Origin: Phylloscopus collybita
Taxonomy: Eukaryota > Chordata > Aves > Passeriformes > Phylloscopidae
Assembly: GCA_027886175.1 (NCBI GenBank)
Contig: JAJNNQ010000100.1
Location: 2,829,501 to 2,893,500, forward strand
DNA: 64,000 bases
Direction of reading: 5' to 3'
The notes beneath the pieces are model-generated. The model had not been told where the DNA came from, searched no databases, and worked only from the letters and a program-made list of their open reading frames with translations. Below are positions 12,077 through 26,605 of this stretch, one piece after another. Made by a program: the position numbers and the translations under genes. Each line of letters begins with the position of its first letter. Within the stretch, counting starts at the first letter, position 1.

Positions 12077-12569
12077 GTTCGAGCTGCCTTGAAGGGCGGG
12101 TTTGTGGCGTGTTGGGAGCATCGCTGCTCTGCTCTGGCTCGACCGCGCCGTTTCTCTTGGTACCCGAATTTTTGGGGTCTGAACCGCAGCCAGCCCAAAA
12201 GCATCCCTGCGGGAGGGCGTCCTGCCTCTCCGACCCCGAGCGGGGACAGGAACACCCGCAGATATTCGGGAAGAGCCCTGCGGGAAGCGATCGTGTCCGA
12301 GCGGTAGCGCTCGGTGGAGTTTTTCTTATCGCTGGGACCGATTTGGGTCGCAGGGAGCGGGTCCTGCCAGAAAACTCCACAGGGGAAAAAAAAAAAAAAT
12401 TAAAAAAAAAAATTTAAAAAAAGAATCCCGGAGCTGCAGAAGGCTGTAAATTCCTGTGCTGCAATATTTCATCGAAGGACGTCATGGAAAATCTGGGCTT
12501 GGAGGGCGGGGGAGGAACGGGCAGAGGGGGGGAAAGGGAGACAAAAGGGGGAGATTAGGATTTGCCTTT

Positions 12570-12571
12570 TT

Positions 12572-12624
<53 letters not shown>
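12570..12624. repeat. Poly(T) tract
   Basis: About 55 bases of T with two C interruptions near its left end. Confidence 0.95.
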
Positions 12625-13008
12625 CCCTTTCTGACCAAAGCCTGAACTTCTCTCTGAGGCAGGGCGGTGACAGCCAGCCCGCACCTCCCCGCACCCGCCC
12701 GGACACCCTGCCGAGCTCCCAATTTCGTCTTCTTCTCTCCCAAAACCTTCCCCAGGTCCCGTTCAGCCCTAGAGCCCGGAGAGGATGCGAGAGGCCAAGG
12801 CCGGGACAGGGAAAGATCCCACAAAAAAACCCCAGATTGGGGTGTGCGTGCGTCTCCCTAAAAACATCTCTCCCTCGGTGCTTCCACCTTCTCCCGGCGC
12901 TGCTCTCTCCATCCTGGCTCCAACGCACCCCCTTCGCCTTTAAATAAACATTTAGGGATCAATTCGCCGCCGATTTGGGGCCGGCGGCCGCGGGGATGGC
13001 GGCGACTG

Positions 13009-13296
13009 AAAAAAAAAAAAAACCAACCCCACCCCCCCAAAAAAACCCCAAAACCAAAAAACAAAAAAACCAAACAAACAAACACAAAAACAAAAACAAA
13101 AAAACCAAAAAACCCCACAAAAAAAAAACCAAAAAAAACCCCAAAAAACCAAAACCAACCAAACAAAACAAAACAAAAAAAAACCCCAAAAAACCCCAAA
13201 AAAACCACACACCCCACAAAAAAAAAAAAAAAAAAAAAAAAAAACCAAAGAAAAACCAAAAAAAAAAACCCCAAAAAAACCCCAAAAAACCCCCAA
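13009..13296. repeat. Two-letter (A/C only) low-complexity block
   Basis: About 288 bases consist of A and C only, with a single G near 13250. The pattern is irregular A-runs broken by CC, CCC or CCCC rather than a fixed unit. The complementary strand is G/T only, giving spurious Phe/Gly/Val-rich open frames. Confidence 0.95.
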
Positions 13297-15779
13297 GGCA
13301 GGCGAGGGGAAGAGGCTGATGCTGGGGAGCGGGGCGGGGGGGTGTTAATGCAAAGCAGGACAGCGGGGAGGGGGACACGGGGCGGTCACTCCCCTCGCCC
13401 TGGGTGGTCCGGGCTGGCAGGAACACCCCGGCCCCGCTCGGAGCGGCACCCAGGGCCGCCTGGAACAATCGCACCTATATCCATTTCCATCCTCGGGTTA
13501 CACCCGGCCCGGCTCGCCCGGTCGCCTTCACTTAAGCAATTAGCCAGTCAAAATACCTTCGGCGCAGGGAAAAGGAAGAAAGCTCGGATTTGTCTATTTT
13601 TACACAAAACACGGCGCGGGTTTTTTTTTTTTTTTGGGGCAGGGGGAGGGAGGGAAGGGGAGCGGGGTTTGGGAAGGAGCCGGGTGGGAAGCGCAGCGCG
13701 GGCTCCGAACGGGATGGGAGATGATAATTTAGTTTTTGTCGTTTCTTCTTCTTTTTTTTTTTTATTTTTTTCTCGCTGCTTTTCACCTCTGCCCGTCGAG
13801 GACTGGGGGGAAGATCTGGATTCCTCCCAGACTCGATTCCCGCACCCAAACCGCGAGCAGGCGACACCGAGAGCGAGTCCCGTTTTCCCGCACATCCTCC
13901 TCCTCCTCCTCCTCCTCATACCCCGCCCGGCTTTTCCTCCCCAAATCTCTCCTTCCCCCAGCCCGTGGGCTGCGATCAAACCCCTCCAACATTTCTGCTC
14001 TTCCCACCACGAGGCCTTGTAGGACCCGGAGCGATACGTTCCCATTTCTCGCTTTTGCTGCCCGTAATAAACGCATCAAACGCATCGGAAACCAAATCTT
14101 CCCACCCCTAAAAGATATTCCGAGAGGGGGAAAGGGCGCTCCAGAACAGACCGATTTTCTTTGAGGGGAAATAGTTTGATTTCCACAGAGAGTTTGGGGT
14201 TTTTTTTATTATTATTTTTAACTCGGAGATATTTTATTTCCTCGTGGAAACGCTGCCGGTGGTGAAAATTTGAAGGCGATTTTTCCACGGGCGTTTTGTG
14301 CTGTGTTTAGAGCTCCATCCCCGGGTGGGGTTTTTTTTTGGGGGGGGGGCGGTGCAGATCGGGGAGATCCGCTCTCAGAGTGATCTAAAGCAAAGAAACG
14401 CAGCCTTGCCGCCAGCCCGGGGGGGAACGTTCGATGCGGAGCAAAGCTCGGGCTCAGAGATGCGCTCCCGCAGCAAAAAATAAAAATAGAAGCGAGAAGC
14501 AGAAGGAATATCCTACACCGGCCTCCTCGGCGATGTAAGCCCCGGGGATGGTGATTGCTTTTAAAAAAAGCGATTTTTGGGGGTGGTTTCCCCCCTTTCC
14601 CGAGCACCCACCGCGCCTCCGCCGCCTCCGCGGGCAGCCGGAGCTGCTCCTTCTCCTCCTCCTGCGGGGAAAAGCTCCAGGAAATAATTGTCCCAACCTC
14701 TTCCCACCCCTTCCCTGGCTACCTGCCCCCAGCCTGGGCTTTGCCCGGGGCTCTCCCGTGCCTGTCCCGGGCCCGTTTGCACCGGGAACGGGAGGGCCGG
14801 TGCTGTCTGCAGGATGAGTTTTATTTTTTTACTTCTTTTTTTTTTTTCCTTTTATTTTTTTGCGAAGAGGAGGGAAAAGAGGCTTAGAGGGGAGGGGGGG
14901 GGGGAGGATAGAAAGGAAAAAAAAAAAAAAAGAAAAGAAAGAAAAGAAAAAAAAGCAAACCCTGATGTGAAATCCCTCTTGGTGGGACCACAGATGTGCC
15001 AGGCGCCCCGGAGGCTGCTCACAACTGCTCGCCAATAACGCGGGGCGAGTTTGGAAACCCGATCGGTGCGCCTATCTTTCCTTTAAAAGGTATTAAATTA
15101 TCATTAAAACCTTGGAAAGAGAAGCTGGAAGCCGGAGGGGCTTGGGGAGGGGGGGTGTCCCCTCTGTCTCTCTGCACAGGGATGCACCCCCAGCCCTGCG
15201 GCGAGGCCTGCAAGGGGGACGGGGAGGATTTTTTTCTCCCCACTTTTCCTGTCTCTTTTCTCTTCCCCGATGTCGGGAGGGAGCTGGCGGCAGCCCCGAG
15301 AGCCCAGGCTCCTTCCCCCGTGCCCACCCACAGTCCCACCCCCCCCCCCGAGCACGGCGCAGCTTTCCACGCGCGGGCCGAAAGGTGACAACGATTTCAA
15401 GCCACTTACCTCGAGTGACAGCTCTGCCGGTGGCACGGTGCTCAGAGAGGTGGCTTTTGGGGGGCAGGGGAGGGAGGAAAGGGGGTCTCTACCCCTCGGG
15501 GGTTCTATTCTCCTTCCCCCCCGCCCCCCACCCGCCCGTGGCACCGCCGGAGCCGAGCGTCAAACTCCGGGCACGGAGCCGCCAAACTCCAGCAGGGATT
15601 TATATCCATCCCCCTCAAAAAAAAAATAAAACAAATCCCAAAACAACCCCAAAGAAACCAGCCCACCCTCATCCCTAAAGCAGCTCCGGGGTCCCAAGCT
15701 CGTTGCCGGCCCCGGAGCGGCGGCCGAGGCAGAAAAGGGCATTTCGCGAGGCAGCGGGAGTTTTCGCCGATTTCTTTTT
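13297..15779. other. GC-rich region upstream of the FOXF1 promoter
   Basis: Unique GC-rich sequence with a short (TCC)n at 13895-13918 and purine runs at 14888-14955. The stretch at 15015-15125, including 'aaggtattaaattatcatt', looks non-repetitive and possibly regulatory. In human the lncRNA FENDRR starts divergently from FOXF1 in this position, on the minus strand. No exon of it can be recognised by sequence here. Confidence 0.4.
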
Positions 15780-16134
15780 ATTAAAGCACCCCCGAGCCCG
15801 TGTTTACATTGCTCAGTATAAACATCCTGCCCGGGCCCGCCGAGCTTAAAAAAAGAGCTCCCGAAGAGGGGAGTTTGAAGCTGCGCGCAGCGCGGAGCCG
15901 GCGGCCGGGCAGCGCCTCCGCTGCTCCGCTCCACGCGCGGAACCTCCGCGCCTCCCCGGCCCCTTCCCCCGACCCGCCCGGGGCCCTGCCCGCTATTCCC
16001 GGCGCTGGGAAGAAGGGCAGGGAGGGGGGGGTGGGGGAGCCCCACGGCGCGTCGCGGTCACGCGTGGCAGAACCGCGCACGGAGACACGGGCGCGGTGCC
16101 CTCCGCGGGCGGGCAGCCCCCCCTCCCGCGGGTG

Positions 16135-16171
16135 GGGCAGGGCAGGGCAGGGCAGGGCAGGGCAGGGCAGG
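16135..16171. repeat. (GGGCA)n run, G-quadruplex-prone
   Basis: Seven or so G-triplets spaced by CA in tandem, giving four or more evenly spaced G-runs about 0.8 kb upstream of the FOXF1 start codon. Confidence 0.85.
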
Positions 16172-16540
16172 GCGGCGTGGAAAGGGCTCTTTAAAAGCTG
16201 CCCACCCGCGGGGAGCGGCGGCGGAGGGGGCCGGCACGGGGCGGCGGAGGGGCGGGCGGGGTGCGGGGGGGGGAGCGGCTCGGGGCGGGGATCTCCGCTC
16301 TCGGCGCTTACGTCTGTCAAGGAGAGCGGGCAGACGCCGCTGCGAGAGATAAAGTAGAAGGCGAGCGGCGGGGCCGGGGGCAGACTCGACAGCCACCGCG
16401 ATGGGAAGCAGCTCCCCGCAGCAGCGGCAGCGCCAGCCCAGCTAAAGCCTCCGGAGGGGACGGCGGCGGCCCCCGGGAGCCCGGCCCGGCCAGGAGCGGC
16501 GGGACAGGCGCAGGCGGCGGCCCCGGCTCTTCTCTCTCTC

Positions 16541-16566
16541 GCAGCAGCAGCAGCAGCAGCAGCAGC
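16541..16566. repeat. (CAG)8 trinucleotide run in the probable FOXF1 5'UTR
   Basis: A short CAG run about 390 bases upstream of the start codon. It is non-coding given the chosen start. Confidence 0.85.
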
Positions 16567-16951
16567 CGAGCTCCGCTCGCTTCCACCCGGCCCCCCCCAT
16601 CCCGCCTCCCTGCGGGCCCCCCCCTCCCCGACCCTCCGCCTCTCGCTCGCCTTTTGCAGCCGCGCTCGGATTTAGGGATAAAGTGGGAGGAGGAGGAGGC
16701 GGCGAAGGCGGGGTGTGTGTGTGTGGGGGGGTTATTCGTCGCTTCTTCTTCCATTTGTTTATCCGCGGAGGGGTGAAGTCTCCCGGTGGAAAGCGGGGCC
16801 GGGAGGAGGACGCCGGAGGGAGGGCGGTGGGTGAGCGGCGGCGGAGCCCCCAGCAGCGCGGCCTTTTGGGGGGGCGCTGGTGGGGGGGTGGGGGGGGGGA
16901 GCGGCGGAGGAGGGCCGGGGCTGGGGCTGGCCGCCGCCGAGCTGGCCGTAG

Positions 16952-20093
<3,142 letters not shown>

Positions 20094-20696
20094 GCCCCGG
20101 GGCGGAAAAAAAAAACCAACAAAATCCCCCCCTCCCCGGCTCCTGGGGGCCCGGCCAGGCCGGAGCCGGGCGCTGAGCATCCCCCGCAGGACGCTCGGGG
20201 TGACCCGGGGGTGTCCCAGCCCGGCTCCGGGCAGCAGGAACGGACCGGAGCTCCGGGGAAGCGGCCCCCGGGAAAGGAGCTGATGAGCATCGGCCGGGGC
20301 TGCCAGCTGTGCCGCCCTCTGCTCGGGGAGGGCTGCGGAAGAAAGGAAAAGCAGCAAAAGCAGCGAAAGCAGCGAAAGCAGCGAAAGCAGCTCCCCCCGC
20401 GTCCGTCCCGAAAGCCCCGAGTGCCGGTTTGGGGGTGAGGCTTTGCCAAAGGTTTTTGATGCTTCTTCTTTTTTTTTTTTAAACAAAACAAAACAAAAAA
20501 ACAAAACAAAAATGAAATTGCCAACTCGGTTTGGGAGCTGGCGGTGAGCGATGCCACCGGCTCGGCTGGGAGGAGCGGAGCCGGCTCGGGCTGAGGGGGC
20601 TGGAAAAGACCCCGAACTCAAATCTCAAATTCCCCTCGGTGCCGTCTCACTTCGAGCCCTGAAAAACACTTTTTAAAAAATTATTTTTAGGTTTTT

Positions 20697-20745
<49 letters not shown>

Positions 20746-21394
20746 GCCGGCCAACACCCAGCGGGCAAAACCAAAAAAAAAAAAATCTCTCAGAGGGATT
20801 TTTTGGAACTATTAATTTTGGTGGGGTTATTTTGGGGTTTTTTTGGGTTTTTTTTGCCTGCATAAAGACTGCAGGATCAGACCCTATGCAGAGAGAACAA
20901 GGCACTTTGGAAAGAGACAGCCATGCTCATCCTGTTATTTATTCTACATTTCTTTTTTTGTTGTTGTTGTTGTTGCTAATAATCGAGACACGAATAGTCT
21001 CAGCTGATCAGTATTAAATCGGGGAAATCTCTGTTGGCAATATTTGCCATATAGATTTGGGGTTTTTTTCTTTTTTTTTTTAGTTAACCTTTGTAAATTC
21101 GCAAGCGACCGTGGTCTCTGTGTAAAGACAATCCTCCATATGTTTTTATAGAAATATATATATAATGAAGGATTATTCCCCTCCCTCCCCTCTCTCTATA
21201 TTTTGTTTTTTTCTGCCCCTGACGTTGTACAGTTCGGTGAACACCTATTTTAATTCTTTCTGCACTGTATAAAATTGTAATTATGTGGGGTTGTTGTTTT
21301 TGTTTTTTCGCCTTTTTTTTTTTTAATTTTTTTGTGTGTGTGTGCGCGTGCGTGTGTGTACGTTTTGTCCCTAAAGAAAAAAAAAAAATCCCGA

Positions 21395-21400
21395 AATAAA
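21395..21400 (+). terminator. FOXF1: Poly(A) signal of FOXF1 (proximal)
   Basis: AATAAA followed by a T/G-rich 'tgtatgttatttg' downstream element, 1.3 kb after the stop codon. Confidence 0.7.
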
Positions 21401-21446
21401 ACCTGTATGTTATTTGTACCTGGGCTTCACGATTGTATGAGCAGCA

Positions 21447-21452
21447 AATAAA
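21447..21452 (+). terminator. FOXF1: Poly(A) signal of FOXF1 (distal)
   Basis: A second AATAAA 52 bases after the first. Either or both could be used. Confidence 0.6.
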
Positions 21453-21475
21453 CGAGCATGCAGCGTAATTAAGCT

Positions 21476-21986
21476 TAATTAATGAGGAGTCCGTGGCCTC
21501 CGCGAGCGCGGCCCGGCCCTACAAAGCCCCGGGCAATAATTCCCCGTCCCGGCGCAGACTCAAAATCGACTTTTTTATTTTTTTTTTTTTTTCCCACCTT
21601 CGCCGAGTCCTGCTTGCCAATTCCCCTGCTGGGAAATATTTCAATTGAGGATATTGAGACTCAGGAGGAGGAAAAGCGGCGGGGCTTTTTATTTTTAGCT
21701 TTTTATTATTAGGATTATTCCATTTCATTTTTTTTTTACCCCCTCCCTCCCAAGGCGAAAGGCGCCGTTTGACAGCTCTTTGCCTCTCCCTGAAATTCCA
21801 GGCGTGAAGCTGCCGGGATTTTTTTTTTTTTTTCCCCCACCTCCTCCATCCCGGGGAATTTTCCGGCTCCTTTTTTCCTCCTCCTCCTCCTCTTCCTCCA
21901 TCCCGGGAATTTTTCCGAGCCGCTCATCCCTGCGGCACCTTTCTTTTTTTTTTCACGGGGGCTTTTCCCCGCCTGAAAAAGAAATG

Positions 21987-22026
<40 letters not shown>

Positions 22027-22320
22027 TTGCATAAAACGAAAGGAAATTTACCTAAGTTAACCCCAAATTATTAGGAATGAATAAACGGGAATAAAAAAAA
22101 TCGAGCGGATCGACTGCACCATCTCCGTCGTGCACGGGGTAGCGATAAATCTGCATTTAAATATCGGGGGTTTTCCCGGGAAATTTGGCGGGATTGGGGC
22201 TGATTCAGGATCCTCCAGTGTCCAGGAACTTTTGCTTTAATGAATGAATTAATTAAATTTTTCTGTCTCTATCAATATTCGATATCAACGCCCATAAAAA
22301 AAAAAAAAAAAAAAGATGCA
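21476..22320. other. Region downstream of FOXF1, low-complexity and unique sequence
   Basis: Contains T and TCC runs, an (ATA/TAA)n array at 21986-22023 and AT-rich sequence. No gene. Confidence 0.5.
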
Positions 22321-22505
22321 GGCGAATTAATCCGATTACGTGGTCGTGGATTTCTGCCTTTATGGAGGGAAATTTAAGCACTGCACGCTAATTAACCCAG
22401 CTCTGTGGAGTCAGCTTCATTAAAAGCCAAGTTCGCTGTTAGAACGAGAGATAAATTTGTAATATTACTGCAATTAAGGCTTTATTAGAGTCGGGAGAGG
22501 CCTTT
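22321..22505. promoter_or_regulatory. Candidate conserved AT-rich enhancer downstream of FOXF1
   Basis: Non-repetitive sequence with many homeodomain-type cores: 'gaattaatccgattac', 'tttatgg' (CDX type), 'gctaattaaccc', 'cattaaaag' and 'gcaattaagg'. It sits between homopolymers and a minisatellite, about 0.9-1.1 kb past the FOXF1 poly(A) site. The site density suggests a developmental enhancer; conservation is inferred, not seen. Confidence 0.4.
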
Positions 22506-23142
22506 TTGGAACGGTTTTTTTAATTGTTGTTTTGCGGGTTTTTTTTTTTTTTTGTTTTTTTTTTTTTTTTTTTTTTTGAGGAGCGTTGTGGGGTTTTGGG
22601 TGATTTTTTTTTTAAAATTTTATTAATGTTTTGGAGTTTTTAAATTCTCTGTTTAGATCCCTCTGAAGCCAGCAGCAATCTACCTGCGGCATTTTTGGTT
22701 TCCCCCGTTTTTCTGCTTCTCTGAGCCGATCTTTCCCACATCCACACCCATCCCTGTTGGAGGCGAGCGCGGTGTCTCCATCCTTTCAGGCACAAGCTGA
22801 AAACCGAGGGGGGGTTCCTTTTGCTCCCGAAGCAAATATTCTGTGCCAGGTGTGGCCGAGAGAAGGCTCCAGGGTTAGGAGTTCAGCTCCCGAGCTTCGC
22901 TTTCACCCCTTGGCCTTGATTTGGTTCCCTCGCTGGCGCTGGGTGCTGCTGGGGGCTGGGAAGGAACCTCGCTGGGGTTCCCTCTCTGCTCCCCCAACAA
23001 AGCCCGGTGTGATTCCTTCTCCTCCCCTCCCGTCGCTTTCCAAACCTGGAAAAACAGAGCCGCCGCATTCCGTGGACGCCACATATTCCTCAAGCCAGTG
23101 AGCGCAGTCTAAACAGGAGCTCCGCAGCCCAGGAGAGGCTGC

Positions 23143-23577
23143 AAACCCCCCCGGCTCCTGCCCCCAAAAACCCCCGGCTCCTGCCCCCAAAACCCCCAGC
23201 TCCTGCCCCCAAAAACCCTCCAGCTCCTGCCCCCAAAAACTCCCGGCTCCTGCCCCCAAAAACCCTCCAGCTCCTGCCCCCAGGAACCCCCCCGGCTCCT
23301 GCCCCCAAAACCCCCGGCTCCTGCACCCAGCACCCCCCGGCTCCTGCCCCCAAAACCCCCGGCTCCTGCACCCAGCACCCCCCGGCTCCTGCCCCCAGCA
23401 CCCCCAGCTCCTGCCCACAAAAACCCCCGGCTCCTGCCCCCAAAACCCCCGGCTCCTGCCCCCAAAAACCCTCCAGCTCCTGCCCCCAAAACCCCCGGCT
23501 CCTGCCCCCAAAAACCCTCCAGCTCCTGCCCCCAAAAACCCCGGCTCCTGCCCCCATCAACCCCCCAGCTCCTGCTC
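23143..23577. repeat. GC-rich minisatellite, unit about 23-24 bp, about 19 copies
   Basis: Unit 'ggctcctgcccccaaaaacc', with variants 'cagctcctgcccccaaaa' and 'ctcctgcacccagcacccc'. The long Gly/Arg-rich frames on the minus strand (GAGAGGF-like) are translations of the array. Confidence 0.93.
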
Positions 23578-23580
23578 CCT

Positions 23581-23736
23581 GTCTCTCAGGGATCCTGGGG
23601 GGTTTGGGGAGGATGCTGGGGGTTCTGGAGGGTCCTGGGGATGTTGGATGATCCTGGAAGATTGGAGCATCCTGTGGGAGAATTGGAGGGATCCCGGGGG
23701 ACTGGGGGATCCTGGGGATTTTTGGATAATCCCAGC
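23581..23736. repeat. Duplicated block, copy A
   Basis: A 155-base stretch starting 'tctctcagggatcctggg' that recurs at 24544-24697 with only scattered differences. It directly abuts the 23143-23577 minisatellite. Confidence 0.9.
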
Positions 23737-24543
23737 ACCCCCTGGCTCCTGCCCCCAGCTCCTGCCCCCAGCTCTCCAGCTGCAAAAGCCCAACGGGATT
23801 TTTTTCCCCCCAGCGTTTTTAATCCCAGGGAATGGCAAACCCCGAGCTGCTGTCCCAGGTTTGTGTTTTTTTTTTTTTTTTTTCCAGGGGTGGTGGGGCT
23901 CGGAGAAGAGGTGAGCGGGATAAACTCACCCAGGATGGCTGTGGGAGCCCTGGGAGAGGGGTGAGGCAGGGCTTGCTCAGAAATGTGGGATTTGCTGATG
24001 GGAAGGTTCAGGTCTGGCCGTGCTCAGCTCAGCATCGGCGAGCTGCTCCCTGCTCCTCACCCCTCACATCCCAATCCTTAGGGAGCACAACTCCATTTCT
24101 TTTGGGGTTTTGGCATTTCTGCTTCAGGGAACTGCCTCTCATTGCTGATGCCCTGTGCAGGCCCAGGGATTTCCTACAGGGATGAAATTCTGGAGCACGA
24201 TGAGAAACAGGGCCTGGGGTCTCCAGGCAGGTTGTCCCCTCTGGATCAGGGGACATCGGTGTCCCCAGGCCTGGCGCAGGGACTCTGGTGACAAAGAGCT
24301 CCCCTCTGCTCCTCCCCAGGAGGTTTCCCCCGTCCTGACAAGGCCACCGTGGAGCTGGAGCCGTGTCTGCCACTGTCACCTGCTGGTGGGCTCGTGTCCC
24401 GAGGGAGGGGGACACACAGCCCGGGATAGAGCAGGGATCCCAAGGAAGCCCTGGAGGAGGGGATGTGGGCCTTGGGAGGGTCCGTGGGGATGATCTACAG
24501 ACCTTTTTGGGAGGCAGCATCGGGGGGGGGATGCTGTGAGGGG

Positions 24544-24697
24544 TCTCTCAGGGATCCTGGGGGGTTTGGGGGGATGCTGGGGGTTTCTGGAGGGTCCTGG
24601 GGATGTTGGATGATCCTGGAGGAGTGGAGCATCCTGTGGGAGAATTGAAGGGATCCCAGGGGACTGAGGGATCCTGGGGACTTTTGGACAATCCCAG
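24544..24697. repeat. Duplicated block, copy B
   Basis: Second copy of the 23581-23736 block in the same orientation, about 0.96 kb away. It leads into the 24728-25277 minisatellite. Confidence 0.9.
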
Positions 24698-24727
24698 GTG
24701 AGTTCGAGGGGTCCCTGGGGGTTTGGA

Positions 24728-25277
24728 AGATCCCAGTGGGATTTGAATGATCCCAGGGCTGTTGGATGATGCTGGGGGTGCTGTATGATCCCAGTAGGAT
24801 TGGGATGATCCCGGTGGGTTGGGATGATCCCGGTGGGGTTGGGATGATCCCTGTGGGGTTGGGATGATCCCTCTGGAGTTGGGATGATCTCAGTGGGGTT
24901 TGGGATGATCCCAGTGGGGTTTGGGATGATCCCGGTGGGTTGGGATGATCCCGGTGGATTGGGATGATCCCGATGGAGTTGGGATGATCCCGGTGGGGTT
25001 TGGGATGATCCCTCTGGAGTTGGGATGATCTCAGTGGGGTTGGATGATCCCGGTGGGGTTTGGGATGATCCCAGAGGGTGGGGATGATCCCGGTGGGGTT
25101 TGGGATGATCCCTCTGGGGTTTGGATGATCCCAGTGGGGTTTGGGATGATCCCTCTGGGGTTTGGGATGATCCCTCTGGAGTTGGGATGATCCCTCTGGG
25201 GTTTGGGATGATCCCTCTGGAGTTGGGATGATCCCTCTGGGGTTTGGGATGATCCCTCTGGAGTTGGGATGATCCCG
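24728..25277. repeat. Minisatellite of 'gggatgatccc' units, period about 20-22 bp, about 25 copies
   Basis: Units of the type 'gggatgatccctctggggttt' or 'gggatgatcccggtggggtt'. Each unit contains the short palindrome-like GGGATGATCCC. The Pro/His/Ile-rich minus-strand frames are array translations. Confidence 0.93.
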
Positions 25278-26304
25278 GGGGTCGGGCTCGGGGGGGGGGC
25301 GGTGCCGTTCCCTTGGCGGCAGCGCCACCTGGCGGCGGCGGGCAGGGACGGCCGGCCCGGGGCTCTCCCGAAATTCGGCTCCAAACGCGCCCGGCCGGGG
25401 CCGGTTCGGAGCCTTCCCCAGCAGCTGGACGCTAAAGAGCTTGCGCTTTTCTTTAGCAATTAATTTCTTAAAATCTCTTTAGAATTTTTTTTTTTATTAT
25501 TATTATTTTTTCTCTTCTTGCTTTCGGACCTGGGAGGGGGAACACCCCTTTATCCCACCTCCACAGCAGGTGAAGCTCTTACAGGATCAAACCTTTTCCG
25601 TGCTCAGGTGGGACAGATGGGAATGCCTGGCCTGGAAAAGCACGGAGTAACCCATGGATACAGGCACCTGGCACAGGGTGCTCTCAGATGGGGCTGATTA
25701 TCCAGATTTGCAGAAAACCTTGGAGACTTCAGCGGTGGGAACGAATTTTGGAATCTTAAATGGGTATTTCGAATCCCAGGGGATGAATTTGGCAGCAAGT
25801 TCTTAGCAGGTATAAAGGCTGAGATCCATAAGAACCAGTGGGTGCCTGATTTTCCCCTCAAAACCAAAAAAAACCTGGGATCTGTGAACCTCAGGGGATC
25901 CAAACATCAGCTCTTGCCACTTTTGGAAGGGGATCTTGATTTCTGCATTGCTTTTGGGAGGCCACACCTGCACATCTGTTCCCTTTCCAAGCATTAACTC
26001 CTGCCTGATGCTCTGCAGGAAAAGGCAGTGCTGGGATTCTCCTGGGGGCTTTATCCCTGCCAAGGAACCTTTGCCACAAGGAGCCATCCTCAGGGATAAA
26101 ACAGGTGGATGAGAGGAGCCCCCTGAGGAGCAGGAGGTGCCCCCAGAGGCAGCAGCAGCTGTGCAGCTGGAAGCTGATGTTATTCCCAGAAATTCTCAGG
26201 TTGGCTCCATGAGTGGGGAAAGGCACGGGGCTCCCTTGTTTCCTTAAGTAACTTTCCCTGTCAGAATCCCAGCAAAGAAGCAAAACCAGAATATTAACAT
26301 CAGT
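25278..26304. other. Intergenic DNA, no gene recognised
   Basis: Mixed unique sequence with a T/ATT run near 25486-25510. No protein family or RNA gene identified. Confidence 0.5.
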
Positions 26305-26307
26305 GCT

Positions 26308-26605
26308 TGGACTGGATGATCCCAGGGGATCTTTTCCAATCTGAATGATCCTGCGGGTTCATTATTAATAAAAGACAACAGAAGGAATAAATCTTACTGA
26401 GCTTCTGGCTCAATATCCAAATTCCCATTATCACAGGGTGTCCAGAGAGGCTGTGGCTGCCCCTGTGGGTCCCTGGCAGTGCCCAAGGCCAGGTTGGACA
26501 GGGCTTGGAGCAGCCTGGGATGGTGGAAGGTGTCCCTGCCCTGGCAGGGGTGGGATGAGACGAGCTTTGAGGTCCCTTCCAACCCAAACCATTCCATGAC
26601 TGTGA
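26308..26605 (+). mobile_element. CR1 LINE fragments (two 3' pieces)
   Basis: A short 3' tail piece (about 26308-26358, 'ggactggatgatccc...ttttccaatctgaatgatcc') is followed by a longer one at 26437-26605. The longer piece has 'ccaaggccaggttggacaggg', 'cttggagcagcctggga' and 'ccttccaacccaaacc', the diagnostic CR1 3' region in plus orientation. Confidence 0.85.

Larger units (their letters stand above)
15780..16951 (+). promoter_or_regulatory. FOXF1: FOXF1 promoter and 5'UTR region (CpG-rich)
   Basis: The sequence becomes very GC- and CpG-rich up to the FOXF1 start codon. Two forkhead-type sites stand close together: TGTTTAC at 15801-15807 and ATAAACA at 15818-15824, facing opposite ways. A GGGCA pentamer run lies at about 16135-16171 and a (CAG)8 run at 16541-16566, the latter probably in the 5'UTR. 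The exact transcription start is not visible; a weak 'gataaag' A/T patch near 16347 is a possible TATA-like element. Conserved distance and CpG richness support the promoter call. Confidence 0.6.
20094..21475 (+). other. FOXF1: FOXF1 3'UTR
   Basis: About 1.4 kb from the stop codon to the second poly(A) signal. It includes a 9-bp 'aaagcagcg' repeat (20345-20391), a long poly(T) at 20697-20744, and AU-rich stretches with TTTTTA and TGTA motifs. The 3' half is A/T-rich and non-repetitive, as in other FOXF1 3'UTRs. Confidence 0.75.
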
